NCBI RefSeq assembly: GCF_023507705.1
Contig: NZ_JALBGD010000010.1
Location: 1 to 64,000 of the forward strand
DNA: 64,000 nt
Source of the DNA: Stappia sp. WLB 29
GTDB lineage: Bacteria; Pseudomonadota; Alphaproteobacteria; Rhizobiales; Stappiaceae
Direction: 5' to 3'
Part shown: in pieces, positions 27,629 through 36,017 of the stretch
Layout: every line of letters starts with the position of its first letter
Numbering within the stretch: the stretch's first letter is position 1
Notes under the pieces: model-generated
What the model was told of the DNA's origin: nothing
The model's database searches: none
Seen by the model: only the letters and a program-made list of their open reading frames with translations
Program-made: the position numbers and the translations under genes

Positions 27629-28283
27629 CGTCAGCAACGAGTCGCCCAACACCACCGCAAGGACCGAAGCAACGAAGCCGGAAGCGGCCGTTGCCCGGCC
27701 GGTGGTCGGCCGGCTGGTGCCGGGCGAGGCGGCGGGCGCCGAGGACCCGTCGCTGACCTTGCGGGAGCTGTCCGCAGGCGCTCTCCTGGAAGTCGGAGCC
27801 TGGCCTAACCGACGGGAAAACGTCGCGAATCGCCTCGGCGAGCTGGCCGGCGTGACACTGCCGGGACGCCCCGGCCGCTTCACCGAAAGCCCGTCCGCGC
27901 TGGTCTGCTGGATCGCCTTCGGCCGGTTCATTTATGTCGGCGCGGCGGCCGAGGACACGGCCCGCGTCGACACCGCGCTCGACACGGAAGACGCCGCCGT
28001 CGTCGATCTCTCGGGCGCCCGCCGGATCGTGCGGATCGAGGGCGAGACGGCGCGCGAGGTGCTCAACAAGGCGGTCGCCATCGACTTCGACCCGGCCGCA
28101 TTTCCGGCCGGAGCGCTGGCGCAATCGGTGATCCACCAGATCCCGGCGGTGATCCTGCGGCGCAGCGAGACGGTGTTCGATGTGCTGGCACCGTCGAGCC
28201 TTGCCGATGCGCTGATCGACTGGATGACGGACGCGGCGCTGGAATTCGGCTACCGGGTGGAGGAGCCCGGCACGATCCTGTAG
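27621..28283 (+). CDS. soxG: Sarcosine oxidase subunit gamma
   Basis: Small subunit of 220 residues with a GcvT-like fold fragment. Characteristic segments are ELSAGALLEVGAWPN, the central VVDLSGARRIVRIEGETAREVLNK, and the C-terminal PAVILRRSETVFDVL. The start ATG lies within the last codons of soxA (ATGTCTGA), giving translational coupling. It is the last gene of the operon, followed 28 bp later by a strong terminator. The first 40 residues are variable and Ala/Glu rich. Confidence 0.92.
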   Translation: MSDVSNESPNTTARTEATKPEAAVARPVVGRLVPGEAAGAEDPSLTLRELSAGALLEVGAWPNRRENVANRLGELAGVTLPGRPGRFTESPSALVCWIAFGRFIYVGAAAEDTARVDTALDTEDAAVVDLSGARRIVRIEGETAREVLNKAVAIDFDPAAFPAGALAQSVIHQIPAVILRRSETVFDVLAPSSLADALIDWMTDAALEFGYRVEEPGTIL

Positions 28284-28311
28284 TTGCAGCGAAAACACCG
28301 GAAATCACGCG

Positions 28312-28347
28312 AAAAACCCCGCAACCTGTTGAAGGTGCGGGGTTTTT
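28312..28347. terminator. Strong bidirectional terminator (sox / pot operons)
   Basis: AAAAACCCCGC (28312-28322) pairs with GCGGGGTTTTT (28337-28347), with an additional ACCT/AGGT pair around a GTTGA loop. A-runs on one side and T-runs on the other make it functional in both directions between the convergent sox and pot operons. Confidence 0.88.
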
Positions 28348-28419
28348 CGTTTCGAGACGAATTTTGCAAAATTCCGTCTCAATTCGTCCGATTTTCGAGA
28401 ATGCCGTCTCGAAATCGCA

Positions 28420-29280
28420 TCAAGAGGGCGTCAACCCGCGCAAGCGCTCCGAACGCCGCCGCAGGAGCTCCAGAACGGTCAGCAGGGCGATCGAGATCGC
28501 GACCATCAGGGAGGCGACGGCGAGGATGGTCGGCGAGATCTGTTCGCGCAGGCCTGTGAACATCTGCCAGGGCAGGGTCTTCTGGCCGGCCGAGCCGAGG
28601 AACAGGACCACGACCACCTCGTCGAAGGAGGTGATGAAGGCGAAGAGCGCGCCGGAGACGACGCCGGGCACGATCAGCGGCATCTGCACCTTGAAAAAAG
28701 TTGTCACCGGGTTCGCGCCGAGGCTCGCCGCCGCGCGAACGAGGCTGCGGTCGAAGCCGACCAGCGTCGCCGTCACCGTGATGATGACGAAGGGCGTGCC
28801 GAGGGCGGCATGGGCGAGCACGACGCCGAGATAGGTGCCCTGCAGGCCGATGCGCGAGTAGAAGAAGTACATGCCGGCGGCCGAGATGATCAGCGGCACG
28901 ATCATCGGCGAGATCAGCACCGCCATGATCGCCGAGCGCCAGGGCACATGGCTCTGGGACAGGCCGATGGCGGCGAGCGTGCCGAGCACCGTGGCAAGCA
29001 GCGTCGCCGCCGGCGCGATGGCGAAGGAATTGCGCAGCGCCTGCTGCCAGTCCGGATTGGTGAAGAAGTCTTCGTAGTGCTTCAACGAGTAGCCGGCCGG
29101 ATCCAGCGCCAGCATCTGCGGCGTGAAGGTGAAGAAGTTCTCCGCATTGAACGACAGCGGCACGATGATCAGGATCGGGAAGATCAGGAAGAAGAAGATC
29201 ATCCCGCAGATCGTGCGGAAGCCGTAATACCAGGCGCGCTGGCCGGCGGAAGCATAGGAGGGAAGGGCGGACATTGGCAT
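28420..29280 (-). CDS. Spermidine/putrescine-type ABC permease, PotC-like
   Basis: Inner-membrane permease of 286 residues. It has six predicted helices and the EAA loop RAAASLGANPVTTFFKVQMPLI. The PotC hallmark FAFITSFDEVVVVLFL is near the C-terminus. Two start codons, six bases apart, follow AAGGAG; MPMSALPSYA is taken, and MSALPSYA at 29274 is equally possible. It begins 8 bp after the PotB-like stop and ends the four-gene importer operon. Pot-type transporters also carry betaines, opines and other amines; the neighbours favour a methylated amine here (inference). Confidence 0.92.
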   Translation of the reverse strand: MPMSALPSYASAGQRAWYYGFRTICGMIFFFLIFPILIIVPLSFNAENFFTFTPQMLALDPAGYSLKHYEDFFTNPDWQQALRNSFAIAPAATLLATVLGTLAAIGLSQSHVPWRSAIMAVLISPMIVPLIISAAGMYFFYSRIGLQGTYLGVVLAHAALGTPFVIITVTATLVGFDRSLVRAAASLGANPVTTFFKVQMPLIVPGVVSGALFAFITSFDEVVVVLFLGSAGQKTLPWQMFTGLREQISPTILAVASLMVAISIALLTVLELLRRRSERLRGLTPS

Positions 29281-29288
29281 TCTTCTCC

Positions 29289-30587
29289 TTATCCGAGCTT
29301 CACGTTGTCGATACCGACGATCTTGTCGTAGACGTAGAAGAGCAGCAGGACCGCGGCGAGCAGGAGCACGCCGAGCGCGGCCGCCAGGCCCCAGTTGAGC
29401 GACGACGAGATGTGGTAGGCGATGCGGTTCGAGATGAAGATGCCGCTGGTTCCGCCGACGAGCTCCGGCGTGATGTAGTAGCCGATCGACAGGATGAAGA
29501 CGAGGATCGACCCGGCGCCGATGCCCGGCACCGTCTGCGGGAAGTAGACCCGCCAGAACGCGGTCCAGTCGGTCGCCCCCAGGCTCTTGGCCGCGCGCAC
29601 ATAGGACGGCGAGATGGTCTTCATGACCGAGTAGAGGGGCAGGATCATGAAGGGCAGCAGGATGTGCGTCATCGCGATGATGGTGCCCGTCTGGTTGTTG
29701 ATCATGACCAGTCGGCCCGCATCGCTGACGATGCCGGTCCAGACCAGGAAGTCGTTGATGACGCCCTGCTGCTGCAGCAGCACCTTCCAGGCGGAGGTGC
29801 GCACCAGCAGCGAAGTCCAGAACGGCAGCAGCACCAGGATCATCAGGAGGTTCGAGGTGCGCGCCGGCAGCGCCGCCAGCAGGTAGGCGACCGGATAGCC
29901 GAGCAGCAGGCAGCAGCCCATGATGGTGAGCGATAGGAACAGCGTACGGGCGAACAGGAAGAGGTAGACCCGCTCGCTCTCCGGCTTCATTTCGATGCCG
30001 CCGGGGGTGAGTTCCATGTCCACCGCGTTGAGGAAATATCCCGATGTCAGCGGGGGAGAGAAGGTCTTGAGCACCTGCCAGGTGTCGATCTCGCCCCACT
30101 TGTCGTCAATGTCGATGAACTGCGCCTTGAAGGGTTCGGCCTCGTCCATCCGCCCGGCGCGGCGGCCGGTCTTGCGGAACAGGCTCGACATGCCGGAGGC
30201 TTCGTAGTTGAGGCGCGAGCCGAGCCGGGTGTGGGTCTTCTTCTCGGTGGCGATCAGCAGGTCCGCATGAAGGGCCGCGAAAACCGGCTCGCCGGGCGCC
30301 TCGCCGGAGGTCTCGTCCCAGTCCGCCAGTGCCTCGACGGTCCTCGGCAGCGTGTTCGAGACGATGCCGTTCTCGACCGAGCGGAACAGCATGTCGGCGA
30401 TCGGCGCGGCAAAGGTCAGCAAGATGAACAGGAGGAGCGGCGCGATCAGCAGCATCGCCCGCATCTTTTCCCGCCGCAGGGCCCGCATCAGGCTGACCTT
30501 GAGCGGGATGCCGTCACGGGTGGTAAGCGGCTGCGGCGGAGGGTCGGCCGGCGGGGCGGCCGCGGAGACTGTGTCTGTTGTCGTCAT
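29289..30587 (-). CDS. Spermidine/putrescine-type ABC permease, PotB-like with large periplasmic insert
   Basis: Permease of 432 residues, roughly 130-140 longer than E. coli PotB. After the first helix (AMLLIAPLLLFILLTFAAPIADMLF) comes a soluble stretch of about 145 residues. That stretch contains LADWDETSGEAPGEPVFAAL and MDEAEPFKAQFIDIDDKWGE. The remaining five helices and the EAA loop YVRAAKSLGATDWTAFWRVY then follow. This enlarged first periplasmic loop is seen in a subset of proteobacterial Pot-like permeases. The start is taken at MTTTDTVSAAAPP; a further ATG at 30641 is in frame but has no better ribosome site. Confidence 0.9.
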   Translation of the reverse strand: MTTTDTVSAAAPPADPPPQPLTTRDGIPLKVSLMRALRREKMRAMLLIAPLLLFILLTFAAPIADMLFRSVENGIVSNTLPRTVEALADWDETSGEAPGEPVFAALHADLLIATEKKTHTRLGSRLNYEASGMSSLFRKTGRRAGRMDEAEPFKAQFIDIDDKWGEIDTWQVLKTFSPPLTSGYFLNAVDMELTPGGIEMKPESERVYLFLFARTLFLSLTIMGCCLLLGYPVAYLLAALPARTSNLLMILVLLPFWTSLLVRTSAWKVLLQQQGVINDFLVWTGIVSDAGRLVMINNQTGTIIAMTHILLPFMILPLYSVMKTISPSYVRAAKSLGATDWTAFWRVYFPQTVPGIGAGSILVFILSIGYYITPELVGGTSGIFISNRIAYHISSSLNWGLAAALGVLLLAAVLLLFYVYDKIVGIDNVKLG

Positions 30588-30801
30588 TCTCGCTGTCCGT
30601 TCGGGACGTGTCGCCGTATCGGGACGTCCGTGTTGGGTCATCCGGCCATGGCGCGGATCGGCGGCGCGTCAAGCTGCCAGGCGACCATGCGTTCGGCCGA
30701 AAGAGGCGGCCTGTATCCGGACAAGCACGCAAGGGACCACGCGAGGGCGTGCCTGCAGGCTTGTCGGGAGGCAGGCAGGGCGGCGGACCGCCCCCGCCGT
30801 C

Positions 30802-30826
30802 GCCGCGGTGGACGATCCACCGCGGC
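30802..30826 (-). promoter_or_regulatory. Intergenic hairpin after the binding-protein gene
   Basis: GCCGCGGTGG (30802-30811) and CCACCGCGGC (30817-30826) pair perfectly around ACGAT. It stands 50 bp after the binding-protein stop and 215 bp before the permease start. No U-run follows in the transcribed direction. Such hairpins commonly protect the abundant binding-protein mRNA and lower permease expression. Confidence 0.5.
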
Positions 30827-30875
30827 AATCACGTCGACAGGCGGCGACACACGCCGCCGCCCGTCTCGAGCCGCC

Positions 30876-31976
30876 TTAGCTGGCGAGCCAGGCCTGGAAC
30901 CTGGCGTCCAGGTCGTCACGGTAGTCGGCCCACCACTCGTAATTGAACAGGAAGGTGTTCTTGGCGTTGTTCGGGTCGGTCGGCATGTGCGGAGCCATGT
31001 CGATGCCGAGCTCGGCATGCTTGCCGACGAGCGGCGCCGAGGACTCGCGGGCCGGGCCGTAGGAGATGTACTTGGCCTGGTCGGCGAGACGCTGGGTGTC
31101 GGTGGCGAAGCGCAGATACTCCATCACCGCGTCGAGGCGCTCCTTCGGCAGGCCGGCCGGCACGATCCAGCCGTCGAGGTCGAAGACCTGCGCGTCCCAG
31201 AGCATCTTGACCGGCTGGTCCTGCTCCTCGATCAGCGAGAACAGGCGGCCATTGTAGGTGGAGCCCATCACCACTTCGCCGTCGGCGAGCAACTGCGGCG
31301 TCTCGGCGCCGGCCGACCACCACACGGTCTGGTCCTTGATCGTGCCCAGCTTGGCGAGGGCGCGGTTCACGCCTTCCTCGGTCTCCAGCACGTCATAGAC
31401 GTCTTCCTTGGCGACACCGTCGCACAGGAGGGCCCATTCCATGTTGTTGATCGGGCGCTTTTCCAGCGCGCGCTTGCCCGGGAAGGTCTCCAGGTCGAAG
31501 ACGTCGCAGATGTCGTCCGGCTCCTTGCCGTTCCAGGCGGCGACATCGGTGCGGTAGCCGAAGGTCGTGGAATAGACGATCTGCGGGATGTAGCAGTCGG
31601 AGACGATCAGGTCGCCGAAGTCCTGCGAGGCCGGGGTGCCGTCGGGCGCCGGGGCCAGCATCTCGTCGTGGTCGATCTCCATGGCGAGGCCCTCGTCGCA
31701 CAGACGAATGGCATCGGAGGCGAGCACGTCGACGAGATCCCAGGTCAGGTTGCCGGCCTCGTTCATGGCGCGCAGCTTGGCCACCGCCTCGTTCGAGCTC
31801 TCGTCGTTGATGATGTTCACGTCCGGATTTTCGGCCATGTAGGGCTTGTGATAGGCCTCGTTCTGCGAGTTGGAATAGGCCCCGCCCCAGGAGACGATGG
31901 TGAGGTCGATGGCGCTGGCGCCGGTCGTCATCATCGCCGTTGCGGCGCTTGCAAGAAGAAGCGTCTTGAAGGTCAT
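30876..31976 (-). CDS. ABC transporter extracellular binding protein, PotD-like
   Basis: Periplasmic binding protein of 366 residues. The signal peptide MTFKTLLLASAATAMMTTGASA is followed by IDLTIVSWGGAYSNSQNEAY, typical of the SBP_bac_8/PotD group. AAGGGG stands 6 nt upstream of the ATG. Many Trp and acidic residues in the fold (WDLVDVLASDA, NNMEWALLCDG, NYEWWADYRDDLDARF) fit recognition of a cationic amine. The gene is second in the operon potA, SBP, potB, potC. Ligand unproven; glycine betaine or another quaternary amine is favoured by the linked demethylation genes. Confidence 0.92.
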   Translation of the reverse strand: MTFKTLLLASAATAMMTTGASAIDLTIVSWGGAYSNSQNEAYHKPYMAENPDVNIINDESSNEAVAKLRAMNEAGNLTWDLVDVLASDAIRLCDEGLAMEIDHDEMLAPAPDGTPASQDFGDLIVSDCYIPQIVYSTTFGYRTDVAAWNGKEPDDICDVFDLETFPGKRALEKRPINNMEWALLCDGVAKEDVYDVLETEEGVNRALAKLGTIKDQTVWWSAGAETPQLLADGEVVMGSTYNGRLFSLIEEQDQPVKMLWDAQVFDLDGWIVPAGLPKERLDAVMEYLRFATDTQRLADQAKYISYGPARESSAPLVGKHAELGIDMAPHMPTDPNNAKNTFLFNYEWWADYRDDLDARFQAWLAS

Positions 31977-32070
31977 GTGGTTCCCCTTTGTTGACGTGGT
32001 GCGGGACATGGGGTCCCGGCTTTGGTCGCGGCAGCCCTGACGGGCGCCGCAGCTGGTCGATCGGACTGCG

Positions 32071-33165
32071 TCAGGCGACGGCGTCGAGCGCCTTGCAGTC
32101 GGACGCTGCCCAGCCGATCTCCACTGTCTGGCCGGTCCGCAGGTCGCGCCTCTGGCCGCGGTTGCGAACCTTGACAATGAATTCCGTGTTGCCGGCGACA
32201 TTCATCCGCACGCGGATGTGGTCGCCGAGATAGATCATCTCCTCGATGCTGCCTTTCACGAGATTGTCCATCGACTGGTCGGTGTCGAATTCGACGCGCT
32301 CGGGGCGCAGGGAGATGGTGGTGCGCGAGCCGACGCCCTCGATGTTGACCGCCTCGGCGGCCAGCTCCGTGCCGTCGTCCAGCCGCACCTTGCAGTCGGT
32401 GCCGGAGACCTCGGTAACGGTGCCCGACAGCTTGTTGTTCTCGCCGATGAACTGCGCCACGAAGGAGTTCTGCGGGTTCTCGTAGAGCTCGTCCGGCGTC
32501 GACAACTGCTGGATCACCCCGTCGTTGAACACGGCGACCCGGTCCGACATGGTCAGCGCCTCGGTCTGGTCGTGCGTCACGTAGACGATCGACACGCCGA
32601 TATTCTCGTGGATGTGCTTGATCTCGTACTGCATCTGCTCGCGCAGCTGCTTGTCGAGCGCGCCCAGCGGTTCGTCCATCAGCACCAGCTCCGGGTCGAA
32701 GACGAGGGCTCGGGCGACGGCGACGCGCTGCTGCTGGCCGCCGGACAGCTGCGCCGGACGGCGCGAGCCGAAGCCGCCGAGCTCGACCATGTCGAGCGCG
32801 CGCTTCACCTTCTCTTCCTGCTCCGCCTTGCCCATGCCGCGCACCTGCAGCGGGAAGGCGAGGTTCTCCGCAACGCTCATATGCGGGAACAGAGCGTAGT
32901 TCTGGAACACCATGCCGATGCCGCGCTTGTGCGGCGGCACGTTGTTGATCGGGCTGTCGTTGAGGAAGATCTCGCCATGGGTGGCCGGCTCGAAGCCCGC
33001 CAGCATCATCAGGCAGGTGGTCTTTCCCGATCCCGAGGGCCCGAGCATCGTGAGGAACTCACCGGGCGGGATGTCGAGATTGAGATTTTTTACGACGAGC
33101 GTCTCGCCATCATAGCTCTTTTGAACATTCTCATAGCGGACGGCAGCGCCCCTTGATTCTGTCAT
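32071..33165 (-). CDS. Spermidine/putrescine-type ABC ATPase, PotA-like
   Basis: Cytoplasmic ATPase of 364 residues. Walker A is GPSGSGKT, the signature is LSGGQQQRVAVARAL, and Walker B is LVLMDEPLGALD. A C-terminal TOBE-type domain (GVGSRTTISLRPERVEFD, then GDHIRVRMNVAGNTEF) follows. The start MTESRGAAVRYENVQ has AGGGG upstream. First gene of the importer operon, 94 bp ahead of the binding protein. A promoter-like sequence lies about 280 bp upstream, just after the MttB-family gene. Confidence 0.93.
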   Translation of the reverse strand: MTESRGAAVRYENVQKSYDGETLVVKNLNLDIPPGEFLTMLGPSGSGKTTCLMMLAGFEPATHGEIFLNDSPINNVPPHKRGIGMVFQNYALFPHMSVAENLAFPLQVRGMGKAEQEEKVKRALDMVELGGFGSRRPAQLSGGQQQRVAVARALVFDPELVLMDEPLGALDKQLREQMQYEIKHIHENIGVSIVYVTHDQTEALTMSDRVAVFNDGVIQQLSTPDELYENPQNSFVAQFIGENNKLSGTVTEVSGTDCKVRLDDGTELAAEAVNIEGVGSRTTISLRPERVEFDTDQSMDNLVKGSIEEMIYLGDHIRVRMNVAGNTEFIVKVRNRGQRRDLRTGQTVEIGWAASDCKALDAVA

Positions 33166-33487
33166 TGTTGCCCCTAAGCAAAATGCAGGCAAGGGGAATG
33201 CATTCGCGCCGAATTAACGGCGCGTTCGCTCCTGGTCCCCTCTCGCGAACTCTTTTGGTCCGCTCTTTTGCCCTGTTGGTGACCATACATAAGCAAAAAA
33301 TGACAAGGATGGGAAGGGCGAGGGCGAAAAAATATTGAAATCTGAGTGAAAAAACAAAGCGCTCTTGCAGCGCAGCGAAAAATGCCGGGCTGAAGAGCGC
33401 CTGAGGAAAGCCGAGATTTGCTCTATTTTCGAGGGGTCTGGCGGTTATAGCCAGACCCTGTCGCGTATTTGTCAAGATAGACTGTAA
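33166..33487 (-). promoter_or_regulatory. 322-bp leader of the pot operon with promoter and overlapping dyad
   Basis: No gene is visible in this stretch between the MttB-family stop and PotA. Reading leftwards, TTGACA (33475-33470) and CTATAA (33450-33445) are separated by 19 bp, a plausible housekeeping promoter. A perfect 9-bp dyad (33434-33442 with 33450-33458, arms GGGTCTGGC/GCCAGACCC) brackets the -10 region, as an operator would. It lacks a U-run, so it is a poor terminator for the upstream gene. The rest is AT-rich relative to its surroundings and includes a possible second hairpin near 33360-33400 (GCGCTCTTgcagc / GAAGAGCGC). Confidence 0.5.
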
Positions 33488-35029
33488 CTAGACGTTGCTA
33501 TCCGGGAATTCAGCTTTTCTGTTAGCCATGAAGCCGATCAGGGATTCGTCGATGGACGGATCGAGCGGCGGCGCCTCGTAAGATGCCAGCATCTGCTTCC
33601 ACTTGCGGTTCGCCCGCCAGGCGGCGTCCAGCCCGCCATCGGCGCTCCACTGTTCGTAGGAGTTGTTGTCGGCGATCTCCGAGCGATAGAACGCGGTCTC
33701 GAAATTGCGCTGGGTGTGCATGGCGCCGAGGAAGTGGCCGCCGGGGCCGACCTCGGCAAGGGCGTCCATCGCCTGCGCTTCCTCCGACAGGTCGATGCCC
33801 TTTGCCAGCACGTGCATCATGCCGAGCTGGTCGGCGTCCATGACGAACTTCTCGTAGGAGGAGCATAGCCCCCCCTCCAGCCAGCCCGCCGCATGCAGGC
33901 AGAAGTTCACCCCCGACACCAGCGTCGCCAGGATGGTCTGGGCGGATTCCTGCGCCGACTGGGCGTCCGGCGTCTTCGACGAGGTGAAGGAGCCGCCGGA
34001 GCGGAAGGGCAGGCCGGCGCGGCGCGCGAGCTTTGCCGCGCCGTTGAGCAGCAGGCTGCCTTCCGGCGAGCCGAAGGTGGGGGCGCCGGACTGCATGGAG
34101 ATCGACGAGACGAAGGCGCCGAAGACCACCGGCGCGCCGGGACGCACCAGCTGGGTCAGCGCGCAGCCGGCCAGCGCCTCGGCCAGCACCTGCGACAAGG
34201 TGCCGGCGACCGTGACCGGGCTCATGGCGCCGGCCAGGATGAAGGGCGAGACGATGCAGGCCTGGTTGGCCGCCGCATAGACCTTCAGCGCGCCGAGCAT
34301 GGTCGCGTCGTAGACCAGCGGCGAGTTGGCGTTGATCAGCTGGATCATCACGCAGTTCTGGTCGACGAACTCCTTGCCGAAGACCAGCTCCGCCATGGCG
34401 ACCGAATCGCGCGCCCGCTCCGGCGCGGTGACCGAGCCCATAAACGGCTTGTCCGAGTATTTCAGGTGGGCGTAGACCATGTCGAAATGCCGCTTGTTGA
34501 CCGGCAGGTCGACGGGCTCGCACACCGTGCCGCCCGAATGGTGCAGCCAGGGCGACGCGTAGGACAGCTTCACGAAATTGCGGAAGTCCTCGATGGTGCC
34601 GTAGCGGCGGCCATTGTCGAGGTCGGTGACGAAGGGCGGGCCGTAGACCGGCGCGAACACGGTGTTGTTGCCGCCGATGACGACGTTGCGCTCCGGGTTG
34701 CGGGCGTGCTGGACGAATTGCGAGGGTGCCGTTTTGATCAGCTCGCGCAGCATGCCTTTGGGAAAGCGCACGCGCTCGCCGGAGACGTCGGCGCCGGCAT
34801 TCTTCCAGATCGCGATGGTCTCGGGATCGTCGCGGAATTCCAGGCCGATCTCGGCCAGCAGCCGGTCGGCATTGGCCTCGATCAGCTCGGCGCCCTCGTC
34901 GCTGAGGATGTCGTAGACCGGCAGGTTGCGGGAGATATAGGGCAGGGCGCCGGCCGTCTGCGATCCGCGCCGCTTTTCCGTCCTTGCCGCCCGGCCGCGC
35001 CGTCCGGCGCGCGCTTCCTGGTCACTCAT
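33488..35029 (-). CDS. Trimethylamine methyltransferase family protein (MttB-like, non-pyrrolysine)
   Basis: TIM-barrel methyltransferase of 513 residues. It would transfer a methyl group from a quaternary or tertiary amine to a corrinoid protein. Family segments are PYISRNLPVYDILSDEGAEL, LLAEIGLEFRDDP, NNTVFAPVYGPPFVTDLDNG and HSGGTVCEPVDLPVNKRHFD. The C-terminal part carries EVGPGGHFLGAMHTQRNFE. The frame has no internal amber codon, so it belongs to the large non-pyrrolysine branch that includes glycine betaine and proline betaine methyltransferases. The first 25 residues are Arg-rich (RAGRRGRAARTEKRRG). The ATG at 35029 is preferred over a TTG nine bases upstream. Substrate inferred from linked sarcosine and dimethylglycine enzymes. 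Confidence 0.9.
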   Translation of the reverse strand: MSDQEARAGRRGRAARTEKRRGSQTAGALPYISRNLPVYDILSDEGAELIEANADRLLAEIGLEFRDDPETIAIWKNAGADVSGERVRFPKGMLRELIKTAPSQFVQHARNPERNVVIGGNNTVFAPVYGPPFVTDLDNGRRYGTIEDFRNFVKLSYASPWLHHSGGTVCEPVDLPVNKRHFDMVYAHLKYSDKPFMGSVTAPERARDSVAMAELVFGKEFVDQNCVMIQLINANSPLVYDATMLGALKVYAAANQACIVSPFILAGAMSPVTVAGTLSQVLAEALAGCALTQLVRPGAPVVFGAFVSSISMQSGAPTFGSPEGSLLLNGAAKLARRAGLPFRSGGSFTSSKTPDAQSAQESAQTILATLVSGVNFCLHAAGWLEGGLCSSYEKFVMDADQLGMMHVLAKGIDLSEEAQAMDALAEVGPGGHFLGAMHTQRNFETAFYRSEIADNNSYEQWSADGGLDAAWRANRKWKQMLASYEAPPLDPSIDESLIGFMANRKAEFPDSNV

Positions 35030-35176
35030 GCGCTGCAAGCCCTTTGTGCATAACCGCTGTTGGCCGATTTCCGACTGCCACTGTGCGCTGCGGGCGCACG
35101 CGTCTGCGGCGCGAAAGCGTCGTCGGTTTCTCTAAAAGCGTCATGCAAAACGGGGAGGTGCGGGCGGGGCGCCCGT

Positions 35177-35767
35177 CTACTGGGCCCGGCAGCCGAGCGT
35201 GGAGCTGTCGCAGTCTTCCCGGTTCATGACCACGGAGACGAGCGGATACTTGAAATCGTCATTGTCTTCGGAATTGGCGGCATCGATGATCGCCGCCGTC
35301 ATCAGGCCGACCAGCCCGGCGCCGGAGCCGCTCCGGTAGATTTTCTTGCGCGTCTCGTTCTCGGCGCCGGCATTGGCGAAGCCCGTCTTGTAGCCGGGCG
35401 CGTCGCAGCGCACGGAGACCGGACGGGAGGCATAGCCGTAGTTCGGGACCTTGACCTGCGCCGGGGTGCGGAAGCTTGCGGTGTAGCTGTCGCTTTCCAG
35501 CTTGCACTCGGCGTCGGTCATCTCTTCCTTGACGCCGGTGCCGCTGTCCTTGTGCAGCGTGTAGTGGTAGCTGCGAACCGTGATGAATTCCGTGCCCCTG
35601 AGCTGCGGAATGTTCTGCCCCTGGGCACGGGCCTCCGCCAGCACGTCGCCATGCGTCGCGGTCGGGCTGGTCGGCTGGTAGCTGACGCTCATGGCGATCG
35701 GCTTGGTCGTCTGGCAGGCGGCAAGGCCGACAGCGGACGCAATCACCAAGGCACGGTAAAAAATCAT
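35177..35767 (-). CDS. Hypothetical lipoprotein
   Basis: Not assigned to a family. The 196-residue product begins MIFYRALVIASAVGLAACQT, a signal peptide with lipobox LAAC, so the mature protein would be lipid-anchored at Cys. AAGGGG lies 8 nt upstream. The body has six further Cys and a glycine-rich hydrophobic segment (GSGAGLVGLMTAAIIDAANS) that could be a second membrane contact. It stands alone between the MttB-family gene and the divergent flavoprotein gene, with no obvious link to one-carbon metabolism. Confidence 0.75.
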   Translation of the reverse strand: MIFYRALVIASAVGLAACQTTKPIAMSVSYQPTSPTATHGDVLAEARAQGQNIPQLRGTEFITVRSYHYTLHKDSGTGVKEEMTDAECKLESDSYTASFRTPAQVKVPNYGYASRPVSVRCDAPGYKTGFANAGAENETRKKIYRSGSGAGLVGLMTAAIIDAANSEDNDDFKYPLVSVVMNREDCDSSTLGCRAQ

Positions 35768-36017
35768 CTGTTCAGCCCCTTTACCCAGCAATCGCCGGAC
35801 TAGGTCAGGCGGGCTTGCCTGTCAACCGGCTCCGGTCGGGTCGGGGCATCGACCGTGCACCGCCCGGCTTCCGGAAAATTGCCGCCCGGGTGTCGTCGCG
35901 GGGATGGTGGCATGACGCAATCAGGCCACCGGGGGCCGCAAATCGTGGCGATACTGCCCGGCAAAGGCGCGCCGGCGGGCCGGCAGCTTGCGGATTCGAT
36001 TGCGAAAAGGGTGGAAG

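Noticed and set aside
33131-33475. Small leftward open frame in the pot leader
   Set aside because: No ribosome site, no domain, and it runs over the promoter/operator and the potA start; treated as regulatory sequence.
33488-35029. Pyrrolysine-containing trimethylamine methyltransferase
   Set aside because: The reading frame has no internal amber codon and no pyl genes are visible, so it belongs to the non-pyrrolysine branch.
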